Below, piece by piece: positions 9,801 through 16,894 of a stretch of 64,000 nt of DNA. The stretch comes from Granulicella arctica. Lineage in GTDB: Bacteria > Acidobacteriota > Terriglobia > Terriglobales > Acidobacteriaceae. The stretch lies in the NCBI RefSeq assembly GCF_025685605.1, contig NZ_JAGTUT010000001.1, positions 3,782,001 through 3,846,000 on the forward strand, in the 5' to 3' direction. The notes beneath the pieces are model-generated. The model made no database searches. It was not told the origin of the DNA and saw only the letters and a list, made by a program, of their open reading frames with translations. The position numbers and the translations under genes are program-made. Numbering within the stretch: the stretch's first letter is position 1; each line of letters starts with the position of its first letter.

Positions 9801-9923
9801 GGCAGCGCGCAAATTCAGCCACAACGGCAAACCGAGCCTGTAAAAGTTCGCCGGATCGCAAGAATCTTTCACCGGGTCTGTTCTCACCGGCAAAGCACTG
9901 CTTGTTCTGTTTCCTGCCTGCAT
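6858..9923 (-). CDS. Diguanylate cyclase with periplasmic two-component-regulator propeller sensor
   Basis: A 1021-residue membrane protein. After an N-terminal hydrophobic segment (about 35-55), repeated propeller units with DGSLWVGT / DGYLWFGTEEGL signatures fill about residues 65-690, followed by a Y_Y_Y domain (LRFRYRLEGFDNDWIDI and a PPGHYSFRV strand), one transmembrane helix (WFRGFCGLLLLLIFVSCY), a short coiled coil and a C-terminal GGDEF domain. The active site reads GGEEF (about 918-922), with an intact inhibitory RxxD (RTYD) five residues before it. It should make cyclic di-GMP in response to a periplasmic ligand. The same sensor architecture more often ends in a histidine kinase. 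No REC, HisKA or EAL domain is present. Confidence 0.93.
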   Translation of the reverse strand: MQAGNRTSSALPVRTDPVKDSCDPANFYRLGLPLWLNLRAALFLICSLAAPSALLGLDAHKALSQYVQTRLTDQNGLPQSSVSAIAQTKDGYLWFGTEEGLARYDGTRVTVFDTASHKELKDNLVLALRASRDGSLWVGTRSSVSRYKDGVFRPYISAASTINSIFESSDGRIWVASMNGLYVIKDGQVRLFGLRDGLPDVHIYAIAQGPDGTLWLGTDKGLVGLGDFKHKVFHTYGPAEGLPNQPVMALAMCRNGSLWLGMQSNVLHWKGSLLGSWVPPGVPKDARIGAMLADRDGAVWVGYTHNGLAVYRNGGWIRSGSHEELPSQDISSLFEDGSGHVWIGMLQNGVAELRDGIFSNLGVREGLAEDRVWSVIETQDGSMWVGTNSKGLEQITTTGAIHHFTTQNGLPAGPVYSLMEARDGSLWMGFEDGALAHFKDGHFTVFRDPKSQRGYLISIRQEATGDLLLGFHEEDGLVRFRDGSFQHYKLPGMLNVSVIASDGSIWVGADHSGITHIQGDKLTNYTTKDGLLSNFSQTLYLDRDGVLWAGTSPGGLNRIKNGRVTTYSVAQGLYGLTIGAIVEDDFGNLWMTCNKGIFRVSKKELNDYADGKIKAVHSEVYGTADGMRKAECNFGQPSAWKSRDGHLWFTTTAGIASADERRIVAQDTLSAVLVEEVLYRHAPVVVQNSSVYVHGSGDLEFRFTSPNFEMPDRLRFRYRLEGFDNDWIDIDNRRIAYYTKLPPGHYSFRVQTTVGDADWNAAAVPITIMLEPHLWQTVWFRGFCGLLLLLIFVSCYRVRIRYLMVRTQLLEKKVEERTQELQEAVRVTEAAHQALHDLAMKDGLTKLWNRRTIFEILHKEAARATRDRSPVCVLMADVDHFKVVNDLNGHMDGDSVLQEVARRITQLTRTYDAAGRYGGEEFLIILPGCSLEDGYMRAEEFRAAIANTPFVTETASLQITCSFGVAASRDLSRVERLVRDADNALYKAKRAGRNCVLSTSPEASRNPVRDQGCYVDHSPKS

Positions 9924-9940
9924 GGCTGCTCTCGATCAAG

Positions 9941-9963
9941 TGTGTGAATATAGCGGTCACACA
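9941..9963. promoter_or_regulatory. Inverted repeat upstream of the diguanylate cyclase, possible operator
   Basis: TGTGTGA and TCACACA are perfect inverted 7-mers separated by 9 bases, 18 bases before the start codon at 9923. The half-site resembles CRP/FNR sites, but the spacer is 9 rather than 6. It is a candidate binding site for some dimeric regulator. Confidence 0.3.
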
Positions 9964-10079
9964 GATCATCGACAGAGCTTGGCAGAATATGAGTCTAGGT
10001 ACAGCTCCAGAGGAACAAAAGCTATTTAGTCACACAGTTACTGACTGCGCAGATGCTCTTTCCTGGACTAACTTCACAG

Positions 10080-10835
10080 CTAACGTACAAAAAAGTCTTT
10101 TACCTGCTGAAGAATAACGTCCCTGCTCACGTCCGAGATCGCCTCGGTCAGGGGCAATTGTTTCGGGCAGGCTTCGACGCAATTCTGTGCGAACCCGCAC
10201 TCCTGCACGCCTCCATCCCCAGCCAGTGCCCGAAGTCGCTCCTCCTTCAACACCTTTCCCGTGGGATTGCTGTTGAAGAGCTTCACCTGTGCGATCGTAG
10301 CCGCGCCTACGAAGTTTGTCTGATCGTTGAACTGCGGGCAGACCTCCATACAAATCGTGCACGAGATGCAATTCGATAGCGGATATTGCTCTTCCTGCAA
10401 CTGCGGAAATTGCTTCGGTCCAGCACCGAGATCATACGTCCCGTCGATCGGAACCCAGGCCTTCACAGCTTTGAGATTCTGGAACAGCACTGACCGGTCG
10501 ACCGACAGGTCGCGCACCACGGGAAATTTGGATAGAGGAGCAAGCGAGATGGGCTGCGTTAACTTGTCAACGAGCGCCGAGCAGGCCATCCGGGCCTTGC
10601 CATTAATCAGCATGGCGCACGAACCGCAAATCTCTTCCAGGCAGTTGGCGTCATAGGTGATCGGCGTTGTGGCTGCGCCGTTTGCCGTCACGGGATCGCA
10701 GGCGATCTCTCCCAGCACGGACGTGATGTTCATATTCGGACGATAGGGAATCTCGAACTTCTCAATCACCGCTGTGCCGTCCGGTCCACTCTGCCGCTTG
10801 ATCTCGACCTTGATCGTCTTCGCTGCCGTTGCCAT
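10080..10835 (-). CDS. sdhB: Succinate dehydrogenase iron-sulfur subunit
   Basis: A 251-residue electron-transfer subunit of complex II. Cysteine sets are complete: CLEEICGSCAMLINGKARMAC for the [2Fe-2S] cluster, and CISCTICMEVCPQF plus CGFAQNCVEACPKQLP for the [4Fe-4S] and [3Fe-4S] clusters. It carries electrons from SdhA flavin to the membrane cytochrome and quinone. The ATG at 10835 has GGAGG 6 bases upstream. An earlier in-frame ATG at 10868 is less well placed. It is the last gene of sdhC-sdhA-sdhB, 88 bases after sdhA. Confidence 0.95.
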   Translation of the reverse strand: MATAAKTIKVEIKRQSGPDGTAVIEKFEIPYRPNMNITSVLGEIACDPVTANGAATTPITYDANCLEEICGSCAMLINGKARMACSALVDKLTQPISLAPLSKFPVVRDLSVDRSVLFQNLKAVKAWVPIDGTYDLGAGPKQFPQLQEEQYPLSNCISCTICMEVCPQFNDQTNFVGAATIAQVKLFNSNPTGKVLKEERLRALAGDGGVQECGFAQNCVEACPKQLPLTEAISDVSRDVILQQVKDFFVR

Positions 10836-10923
10836 TGCTGCCTCCATCCTGTACTTGAAACTTCTCAACCTTCGGAAGACAACGTCACTTCCGGGTACCG
10901 CCTGCTGCTACCAACTACTCAAC

Positions 10924-12696
10924 CTAAGCCGTAGCCGCATAGTTCCGGGCGCGTGGCGTAATGTGCGATGTATCGACCTCTTCATACTCGAACTTGGGTG
11001 CCCCGTCGACGAAGCTTGCCTTTGTTGTTTTGAGGAATTTTTCATCATTTCGTTCTGGAAAATCGGGCTTATAGTGCGCGCCGCGAGATTCATCCCGCAG
11101 CGCCGCACCTTGCACAACCACTCGCGACAGTTCCAGCATGTTGAGCAACTGCCGTGTAAAGGCGAAGCTTGTATTCGCCCACTGGCTTTTGTCCGAGAGA
11201 TTGATGTTCCGATATCTCTCTTTCAGCTCCACGATTTTGGCATCGGCCTCGGCCAGCCCGGCGTTATAGCGAATGATTGTGGCGTGCCGCGTCATCGTAT
11301 CCCCAAGCTCTCGCCACAGCTTGAACGGGTTCTCGGTTCCCGTAGCGCTCAACAGCTGCCCATTCAAACCTTGCTGCCGCGTAAGCTCGGCTGCATGCCC
11401 ACCATCACCTTCCTGTGGAGCCAGACCCTTGGCGTAAGCCATCGCATTCGGCCCAGCTACAAAGCCACCATAGATGCAGGAGAGCAGTGAGTTGGCTCCA
11501 AGTCGATTGGCGCCGTGGATCGAGTAGTCAGCCTCACCTGCCGCGAAGACGCCCGGAAGGTTTGTCTGCTGCTCGAAATCGACCCAGAGCCCGCCCATTG
11601 TGTAGTGCATGCCCGGGAAGATCTTCATGGGAACTTCGCGAGGATCATCGCCTACGAACTTCTCGTAGATCTCAAGAATGCCCTCAAGTTTGCGGTTCAA
11701 GGTCTCGCGATCGATATGGGTCAGATCGAGATACACCATGGGCTGGCCATCGATTCCCATGCCGTGCTCGTAAACCACCTTATGGATTGCCCGCGTAGCT
11801 ACATCGCGCGGAACCAGGTTTCCATACTTCGGGTACCACTCCTCAAGGAAGTACCATCGCTCTCCCTCGGGAATCGATTTCGCAACCCGCTTATCGTTCT
11901 TGTCCCGTGGTACCCAGACCCGCCCACCCTCACCTCGGGCCGACTCAGACATCAAGCGAAGCTTATCTTCGCCGGGAATCGCCGTAGGGTGTACCTGGAT
12001 GAACTCGCCGTTCGCGTAGACAGCCCCCTGCTGATACAGAGCAGCTTGCGCTGATCCGGTGCAGACGACTGAGTTTGTCGACTTGCCAAAGATTGCGCCG
12101 ATGCCGCCGGTGCAGACGATAATGGCGTCCGCAGGAAAGCTTCGGGTCTCCATAGAGCGAAGGTCCAGAGCCGCGATGCCTCTGCAGGCACCCTTCGAAT
12201 CGAGTACCGCCGACAGAAACTCCCATCCCTCGTACTTCGTTACCTTGCCCTCAGACTCGTACCGCCGTACCTGCTCATCCAGCGCGTACAGCAGTTGCTG
12301 GCCGGTAGTCGCTCCAGCGAACGCGGTCCGCTGATAGAGTGTGCCACCGAAGCGACGGAAGTCCAGCAGCCCTTCAGGCGTTCGGTTGAACGGTACGCCC
12401 ATCCTGTCGAGCAGGTCGATGATCGCGGGCCCCTGCGCCGTCATGTTCTTGACTGGCGTCTGGTTGGCGAGGAAGTCACCACCATACACGGTGTCGTCGA
12501 AGTGCTTAAGGACGGTATCGCCCTCACCCTTTAGGTCCTTGGCGGCGTTGATCCCACCCTGTGCGCAGACGGAGTGAGACCGCTTGACCGGGACGATCGA
12601 GAACAGGTCAACCTTGCCGCCGGCCTCAGCGATCTTGATGACCGCAGCGAGACCGGCGAGACCGCCACCAACCACAATGATTCTTGGACTTGCCAT
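10924..12696 (-). CDS. sdhA: Succinate dehydrogenase flavoprotein subunit
   Basis: A 590-residue FAD-binding catalytic subunit of succinate:quinone oxidoreductase. It has the dinucleotide-binding start (IIVVGGGLAGLAAVIKIAEA), the covalent-FAD histidine region HSVCAQGGINAA, the substrate motif HPTAIPG and active-site SARGEGGRVWV, and the C-terminal HYKPDFPERND. With a single-cytochrome partner (sdhC) it fits the B-type enzymes known from Bacillus and many Acidobacteriota, Bacteroidota and epsilonproteobacteria. It oxidises succinate to fumarate in the TCA cycle on the inner face of the cytoplasmic membrane. Confidence 0.96.
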   Translation of the reverse strand: MASPRIIVVGGGLAGLAAVIKIAEAGGKVDLFSIVPVKRSHSVCAQGGINAAKDLKGEGDTVLKHFDDTVYGGDFLANQTPVKNMTAQGPAIIDLLDRMGVPFNRTPEGLLDFRRFGGTLYQRTAFAGATTGQQLLYALDEQVRRYESEGKVTKYEGWEFLSAVLDSKGACRGIAALDLRSMETRSFPADAIIVCTGGIGAIFGKSTNSVVCTGSAQAALYQQGAVYANGEFIQVHPTAIPGEDKLRLMSESARGEGGRVWVPRDKNDKRVAKSIPEGERWYFLEEWYPKYGNLVPRDVATRAIHKVVYEHGMGIDGQPMVYLDLTHIDRETLNRKLEGILEIYEKFVGDDPREVPMKIFPGMHYTMGGLWVDFEQQTNLPGVFAAGEADYSIHGANRLGANSLLSCIYGGFVAGPNAMAYAKGLAPQEGDGGHAAELTRQQGLNGQLLSATGTENPFKLWRELGDTMTRHATIIRYNAGLAEADAKIVELKERYRNINLSDKSQWANTSFAFTRQLLNMLELSRVVVQGAALRDESRGAHYKPDFPERNDEKFLKTTKASFVDGAPKFEYEEVDTSHITPRARNYAATA

Positions 12697-12716
12697 GACG
12701 TGCGCGGCCTTTCTAG

Positions 12717-13520
12717 CTACTGAAGCGGAGAAGGTGAGGGATTAGTCGAGCCCGGAACCGGGTACTCAGGGGCAGGCTCTGTGACGCCGGGAGGCTGTGC
12801 TGACATGACATCAGCAGGAGCATTCTTGTATTTCGGTCCGACAAATGCGTAGATACTGGCCAGACCCATTACGGTCAGCACAATACCAAGAGCAGTGCAT
12901 ACATAACCTGAGCGTCGTCGTGCGCGATCGCCGGGCGTGATGCCCCACTTTGCGGCGAACAGCCAGATCCCATAAGAAAAGTGGAAGCAGGTCGCAATCA
13001 TCGCGATAATGTAGATCGCCAGCATCCAGGGGTTCGCGAGTTCGTGCTGGACCTTGGCGAAGGCTGCACCGGGATGTTCCGGCAGGCTGACACCGCTAAA
13101 GCGCTGACGCCAGACATGTTGCACAATGTAGGCCAACGCGATGAGGCCTGTGACGCGCTGCATCAGGTACATCCAGTTGCCGGCCCAGGGATAGACATTG
13201 ACGCTCGCACGTCCACGAAAGGCGATAAAGACGCCGTAGAGAGCATGAAACGCTAGGGGGATGAAGATAAATGCCCATTCCAACACGCGGACCAGCGGGA
13301 GGGAGTTGAGAAATTTGACCTGCTGGGCATAGGCGAGAGGACCGTTTAGAGCCTCGAAGTTCGAGAGGATGTGCTCCAGCAAGAACGCGCCAATGGGAAC
13401 GATGCCCGAGAGCGAATGCAGCTTGCGCCACAGAAAGGAGTGACCTTGGCCCGCGCGCAACGGTTGCACGCCGCGTAACGGCGATGTGGCAGGGGGTGCT
13501 GGTGGGGCGGCAGCGGCCAT
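12717..13520 (-). CDS. sdhC: Succinate dehydrogenase cytochrome b558 subunit
   Basis: A 267-residue integral membrane subunit with five hydrophobic helices and several helix histidines that can bind two haems (LHSLSGIVPIGAFLLEHI, AFHALYGVF, YIVQHVW, CFHFSYGIW). The N-terminal leader is Ala/Pro-rich and the C-terminal tail Pro-rich. I start at 13520, where AGGAG precedes ATG. The frame is open to 13886, but that part runs back into rdgB. No separate sdhD is present, which fits the single large cytochrome subunit of B-type complex II. It is the first gene of sdhCAB. Confidence 0.9.
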   Translation of the reverse strand: MAAAAPPAPPATSPLRGVQPLRAGQGHSFLWRKLHSLSGIVPIGAFLLEHILSNFEALNGPLAYAQQVKFLNSLPLVRVLEWAFIFIPLAFHALYGVFIAFRGRASVNVYPWAGNWMYLMQRVTGLIALAYIVQHVWRQRFSGVSLPEHPGAAFAKVQHELANPWMLAIYIIAMIATCFHFSYGIWLFAAKWGITPGDRARRRSGYVCTALGIVLTVMGLASIYAFVGPKYKNAPADVMSAQPPGVTEPAPEYPVPGSTNPSPSPLQ

Positions 13521-13569
13521 CGTTCTAACTCCTGGGGGACTACATGTACTCGATAGCAAACAACAGACA

Positions 13570-13625
13570 GCACGATTATTCAGCCCGGCTTTCATGAGCG
13601 TCAAGGAAAGCTGAACTATTCGTGC
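13570..13625. repeat. Long imperfect inverted repeat between rdgB and sdhC
   Basis: Three blocks pair in nested order: GCACGA / TCGTGC (13570-13575 with 13620-13625), TTCAGC / GCTGAA (13579-13584 with 13610-13615) and GCTTTC / GAAAGC (13588-13593 with 13606-13611). On the minus strand it lies after rdgB and before sdhC, and overlaps a possible promoter. It may act as a terminator, attenuator or operator. Confidence 0.45.
13575..13604 (-). promoter_or_regulatory. Candidate sigma-70 promoter for sdhCAB
   Basis: On the minus strand TTGACG (13604-13599) is followed after 18 bases by AATAAT (13580-13575), about 55 bases before the sdhC start. The match to TTGACA-N17-TATAAT is good, and the site lies inside the inverted repeat at 13570-13625. 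Confidence 0.45.
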
Positions 13626-13653
13626 GATTAGCGTTACCTTTGTGCGATATGAG

Positions 13654-14292
13654 CTATCCCGTGGACGAAACACCCTCGTTGTTTCGAAGAAGAGGTAGAA
13701 GCCGGCGTAAAGCATCGCCGCGATGGCTGCAGGCGAGCCGGGCATCGGGATCCAGTTCGGCCATAGTCTTCTGGTAGGAAGACAGATAGAAGAGCGGGTC
13801 GTAGCCGAAGCCGTTCTTGCCGCTGGGTTCAGTAAGGATATCTCCTTCGACTGTTCCATTCGCAACTTTGACAATCTGCCCATCACGCGCTGCGGCTAGG
13901 CTGCAGCGGTATCGTCCCGTGCGCAGACCCTGTGGAATACGGAGCAACGCGTGCAGGAGGCAGGCATTGTTGCGCCCGTCCACACTCAGGCCCTCGGGCG
14001 CAGCGTAGTGCATATCGTCGGCATAGCGCGCGGATCGAACGCCGGGAGCGCCGTCAAGCGCATCGACTTCCAGCCCTGAATCATCCGCAATTACGATCTG
14101 CCCGGGGGCGTGTAAGGAGTAGTAAATAGCCTTCGCACGCGCGTTGCCGTCAAAGGTCGGCGCATCTTCGGGTGGGGCAGAGATCGTCGCCAGACCTGCC
14201 AGGGTTTCCAGATCGACATCGGGTCCGCTGGCCGATGCGAAGTCGCGTAACTTTCCGGTATTTGAGGTGGCTACATACAGCTTCAAGAGCAT
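13654..14292 (-). CDS. rdgB: RdgB/HAM1 family non-canonical purine NTP pyrophosphatase
   Basis: A 212-residue house-cleaning enzyme that hydrolyses dITP, XTP and ITP to monophosphates and pyrophosphate, keeping deaminated purines out of DNA. Family motifs in order: the N-terminal ATSNTGKL, ADDSGLEVDAL, GAPGVRSARYA, the Lys/Gly-rich GKNGFGYDPLFYL, and SHRGDALRRL near the end. Cytoplasmic. It lies upstream of sdhC on the same strand, with 133 bases that hold a structured element and a possible promoter. Confidence 0.93.
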   Translation of the reverse strand: MLLKLYVATSNTGKLRDFASASGPDVDLETLAGLATISAPPEDAPTFDGNARAKAIYYSLHAPGQIVIADDSGLEVDALDGAPGVRSARYADDMHYAAPEGLSVDGRNNACLLHALLRIPQGLRTGRYRCSLAAARDGQIVKVANGTVEGDILTEPSGKNGFGYDPLFYLSSYQKTMAELDPDARLACSHRGDALRRLLPLLRNNEGVSSTG

Positions 14293-14375
14293 CTCTCCGT
14301 TCCGTCGGCGGCATCCTGCGAGGGCACGCTGGCTTCATGCCAGTATAGAGATTGATTCGCAGGAGACATGCAGCC

Positions 14376-14807
14376 ATGGCAGGCATGAAAGCGCACACCG
14401 AGTACCTTACCTTCAACACGCCTGAACGGTACGAGATGGTTCACATTACGCCGGACGTCGAGCAGATCGTCAGGCGAAGTGGCATTGTGGACGGGCTTTG
14501 CTTCGTCTCCCCAATGCACATCACAGCCGCTATCTACGTCAATGACAACGAGGACGGTTTGATCGAGGACATTAGCGCATGGCTTGAGAAGCTTGCACCG
14601 TCGCAGCCAAACTACAGGCATCATCAAACGGGCGAGGATAACGCGGACGCTCATTTGAAGGCGTTGCTGCTACATCACGAGACGACTCTGCCCATCACAA
14701 AAGGCAGACTCGATCTCGGAACCTGGCAGCGAATCTTCTACGTAGAGTTCGATGGACAGCGGCGTAAACGGGTCATCGTAAAGCTGCTGGGTGTGACAGA
14801 AGAATAA
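14376..14807 (+). CDS. YjbQ/UPF0047 family protein
   Basis: A 143-residue single-domain protein of the UPF0047 family. Members have been linked to secondary thiamine-phosphate synthase activity, but the physiological role is unsettled. Motifs: [20 protein letters not shown], the His-rich [38 protein letters not shown] is 9 bases before the ATG at 14376. Its last 35 bases overlap the 3' end of motB on the other strand. Confidence 0.87.
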   Translation: MAGMKAHTEYLTFNTPERYEMVHITPDVEQIVRRSGIVDGLCFVSPMHITAAIYVNDNEDGLIEDISAWLEKLAPSQPNYRHHQTGEDNADAHLKALLLHHETTLPITKGRLDLGTWQRIFYVEFDGQRRKRVIVKLLGVTEE

Positions 14808-15516
14808 TGTCCACTCGCCGATTTCGCGCTCGGCCCTCAGGGGTTGCGTTACTGGCTATCGGGTGAAACTCCGCGTAGCCAGTCACCGCAAGATCGGCAG
14901 GACTTACCGGGCCGTTCTCGAAGAGGTACCGTGCGATGACGATGGCTCGCTCCGAGGATAGCTCCCAATTGGTGGCAAACTGTTCCGTGTGGATCGGGAC
15001 GGTATCTGTATGTCCTTCGATCCGCATCGGTCCGGCGGGAAGCGCGGCCGCGATCTTCATGAGAACCTGCCGAGACTGCTGCTGCACCTCGGCAGAACCA
15101 GAGGTGAAGAAGCCTGCTTCCTGCAGAGAGATCACCAGTCCTTCGCTGGTCGTGTGCATGGTGAGACTGCCGGGAGGTAACCCTGCAGATTTTTTCTGCT
15201 CCTCCAATATCTTGCGCACACCCGCGGCCGTCCGATCCATTGAGTGAGGAGATGGAACCGGCGGAGCGACAGGCTCGATCGTCTCAGCCGCTGCCGCACC
15301 CTGGGTGAGGGCAGGCTTCTTGGAGTGAGGCTCAAACATCGACACAGGGCTGAACGCTGCCTGCATGGCCGCAGCAAGTTGCGTCTGTTTCTTCTTATCC
15401 GATTGACCCGATGCGAAGAGGACGACAAAGAAGGCGAAGAGGAGCGTAATGAAATCCGCGTAGGAGACTAGCCAGCGTTCATGGTTGACGTGTTCGGGGT
15501 GCTTCTTCCTGCTCAC
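14773..15516 (-). CDS. motB: Flagellar motor stator protein MotB
   Basis: A 247-residue stator subunit. The N-terminus has the short cytoplasmic tail and single membrane helix [20 protein letters not shown], with the proton-binding Asp in YADF. A linker (about 45-125) follows, then an OmpA-like peptidoglycan-binding domain ([47 protein letters not shown]). The start overlaps the motA stop by 4 bases (ATGA), indicating translational coupling. It anchors the stator to peptidoglycan and couples proton flow to rotation. Confidence 0.94.
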   Translation of the reverse strand: MSRKKHPEHVNHERWLVSYADFITLLFAFFVVLFASGQSDKKKQTQLAAAMQAAFSPVSMFEPHSKKPALTQGAAAAETIEPVAPPVPSPHSMDRTAAGVRKILEEQKKSAGLPPGSLTMHTTSEGLVISLQEAGFFTSGSAEVQQQSRQVLMKIAAALPAGPMRIEGHTDTVPIHTEQFATNWELSSERAIVIARYLFENGPVSPADLAVTGYAEFHPIASNATPEGRARNRRVDIILLSHPAALR

Positions 15517-16322
15517 GCCGTTGCCTCCGCGGCTTTGCCGGATGTCTTGCCGGATGTCTTGCCGATGCTCTCCGGCTTGGAGTCAAAAAGATAGGTCCGG
15601 AGCTTGGTTTCGATCATGCGCGGATTCATTCCTTCCAGGATGGAGATCACGCCCTCAAGCATCATCTCCTTAATCATCTGTTCCTCACGATGGCGAAACT
15701 TCAATTTCCCGGCAGCGGGAAGGAAGATCAGGTTGGCGAGAGCTACACCGTAAATGGTAGCGACAAAGGCTGTAGCGATGCCTCGTCCAACCTCGTCAAT
15801 GTTATCGAGATTCTTCATAACCTGGATGAGACCGAGCACCGCGCCGATAATCCCAACGGTGGGTGAATATCCACCCGCAGCCTCAAAGACGGCAGGGATC
15901 TTCTCTTCGATCTCGGACTTGTTGTCGAGCTCAAGCTGCATGATCTTACGAACTTCATTTGGCTCGGTTCCATCGACAGCAAGCATGAGCGCCTGCTTCA
16001 AGAAGGGGTCATCGATCTTTCCCAGTTCCGAGTCGAGCGAGACGATGCCGCTCTTGCGGGCCTTATTCGCAAAGGCCACAATCTGTGCCAGCACTGCCTC
16101 GCCTTCAGGGCCTTTGTGCATGAAAACCTTGACGATGCTCTTCATCGCGGCAAGAAAGATGCTCATAGGGAATTGCAGCATCACCGCTCCCATGGTGCCC
16201 CCTATGACGATCATCGCGGCGGTCGGCTGGGTGATCTGGGAGATGCTGCCGCCCTCGATCATCATGCCCGCCAGAATGCCGATCAGCGCCAGTGCGATTC
16301 CGCCAAAGCTTGCAATATCCAT
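15513..16322 (-). CDS. motA: Flagellar motor stator protein MotA
   Basis: A 269-residue stator subunit with four membrane helices: ASFGGIALALIGILAGMMIE, AAMIVIGGTMGAVMLQFP, and the C-terminal pair GYSPTVGIIGAVLGLIQVM and GIATAFVATIYGVALANLIF, separated by a cytoplasmic loop with charged residues for rotor contact. The C-terminus ends in a tandem GKTSGKTSGK, encoded by a 12-base direct duplication (GGATGTCTTGCC on the plus strand). A GAGGACAGGA ribosome-binding region precedes the ATG. Order flbD-motA-motB on the minus strand. Confidence 0.95.
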   Translation of the reverse strand: MDIASFGGIALALIGILAGMMIEGGSISQITQPTAAMIVIGGTMGAVMLQFPMSIFLAAMKSIVKVFMHKGPEGEAVLAQIVAFANKARKSGIVSLDSELGKIDDPFLKQALMLAVDGTEPNEVRKIMQLELDNKSEIEEKIPAVFEAAGGYSPTVGIIGAVLGLIQVMKNLDNIDEVGRGIATAFVATIYGVALANLIFLPAAGKLKFRHREEQMIKEMMLEGVISILEGMNPRMIETKLRTYLFDSKPESIGKTSGKTSGKAAEATA

Positions 16323-16369
16323 CGGTCCTGTCCTCGTTCCTGCTGTGATCCGTTATCGATGGCGTCGAG

Positions 16370-16636
16370 CTAGTGCTTATGTTGCTGAGAGACGCATTCC
16401 GCTGCATCGTAGGCGGCTTTAGCCGTAAGCGATGCAGCCGCATCAGGCCACGCCTGCCGGAGGATCTCGGCACGATAGCTCAGCGCCAACTGCCGAACCT
16501 GGGCACACGTCTCAAGCACGACCAGCTTCTCGCCAGTGATCAGGGTAAGAACAGTGTCAGGAGAGGCTTCGGCGTACTTGATGAGATCGCAGCTGACGCT
16601 AAGGCAGTTGCCATTCAGGCGAGTCAGTTCGATCAT
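16370..16636 (-). CDS. flbD: FlbD-type flagellar protein
   Basis: An 88-residue protein beginning MIELTRLNG, with the core VSCDLIKYAEASPDTVLTLITGEKLVVLE, matching the small FlbD/DUF FlbD family that sits beside motAB or flgE in many flagellar clusters. The biochemical role is poorly known, and it is unrelated to the Caulobacter NtrC-type FlbD. The ATG at 16636 has GAGGAA 6 bases upstream. The C-terminal quarter is Ala-rich and divergent. It is 47 bases upstream of motA and probably in its operon. Confidence 0.88.
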   Translation of the reverse strand: MIELTRLNGNCLSVSCDLIKYAEASPDTVLTLITGEKLVVLETCAQVRQLALSYRAEILRQAWPDAAASLTAKAAYDAAECVSQQHKH

Positions 16637-16734
16637 GGGGTCGTTCCTCATTGTCCTCATCGACTGAAGGAACGTGTTCTATAGTCCCGTGCTGCAGGAT
16701 AGAAACCGAAGAAATGGTGTTGTGTTCGTGGGAC

Positions 16735-16761
16735 TAATGCGGTGTGGCAGAACGCCGATGA
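16735..16761 (+). promoter_or_regulatory. Candidate sigma-28 (FliA) promoter for flagellin
   Basis: TAATGCGG, 11 bases, then GCCGATGA closely follows the FliA consensus TAAAGTTT-N11-GCCGATAA, with exact spacing and a near-complete -10 element. It lies 134 bases before the flagellin ATG at 16895, implying a leader of about 125 bases. Confidence 0.55.
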
Positions 16762-16894
16762 TGTGTGGGAACGCGGAGCCGTCCGCCGGTTGGGTTCGAG
16801 GTTGGCCAGCACATCAAGTGGTCCTGGCTTCGAATCTGGCACCCGGGACAGGCGTCGCGGTAACTCAAACCGAGCAGCACAGGAGCGGACTGAT

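Noticed and set aside
9941..9963. CRP/FNR binding site before the diguanylate cyclase
   Set aside because: Half-sites fit, but the spacer is 9 rather than 6; recorded only as a generic inverted repeat.
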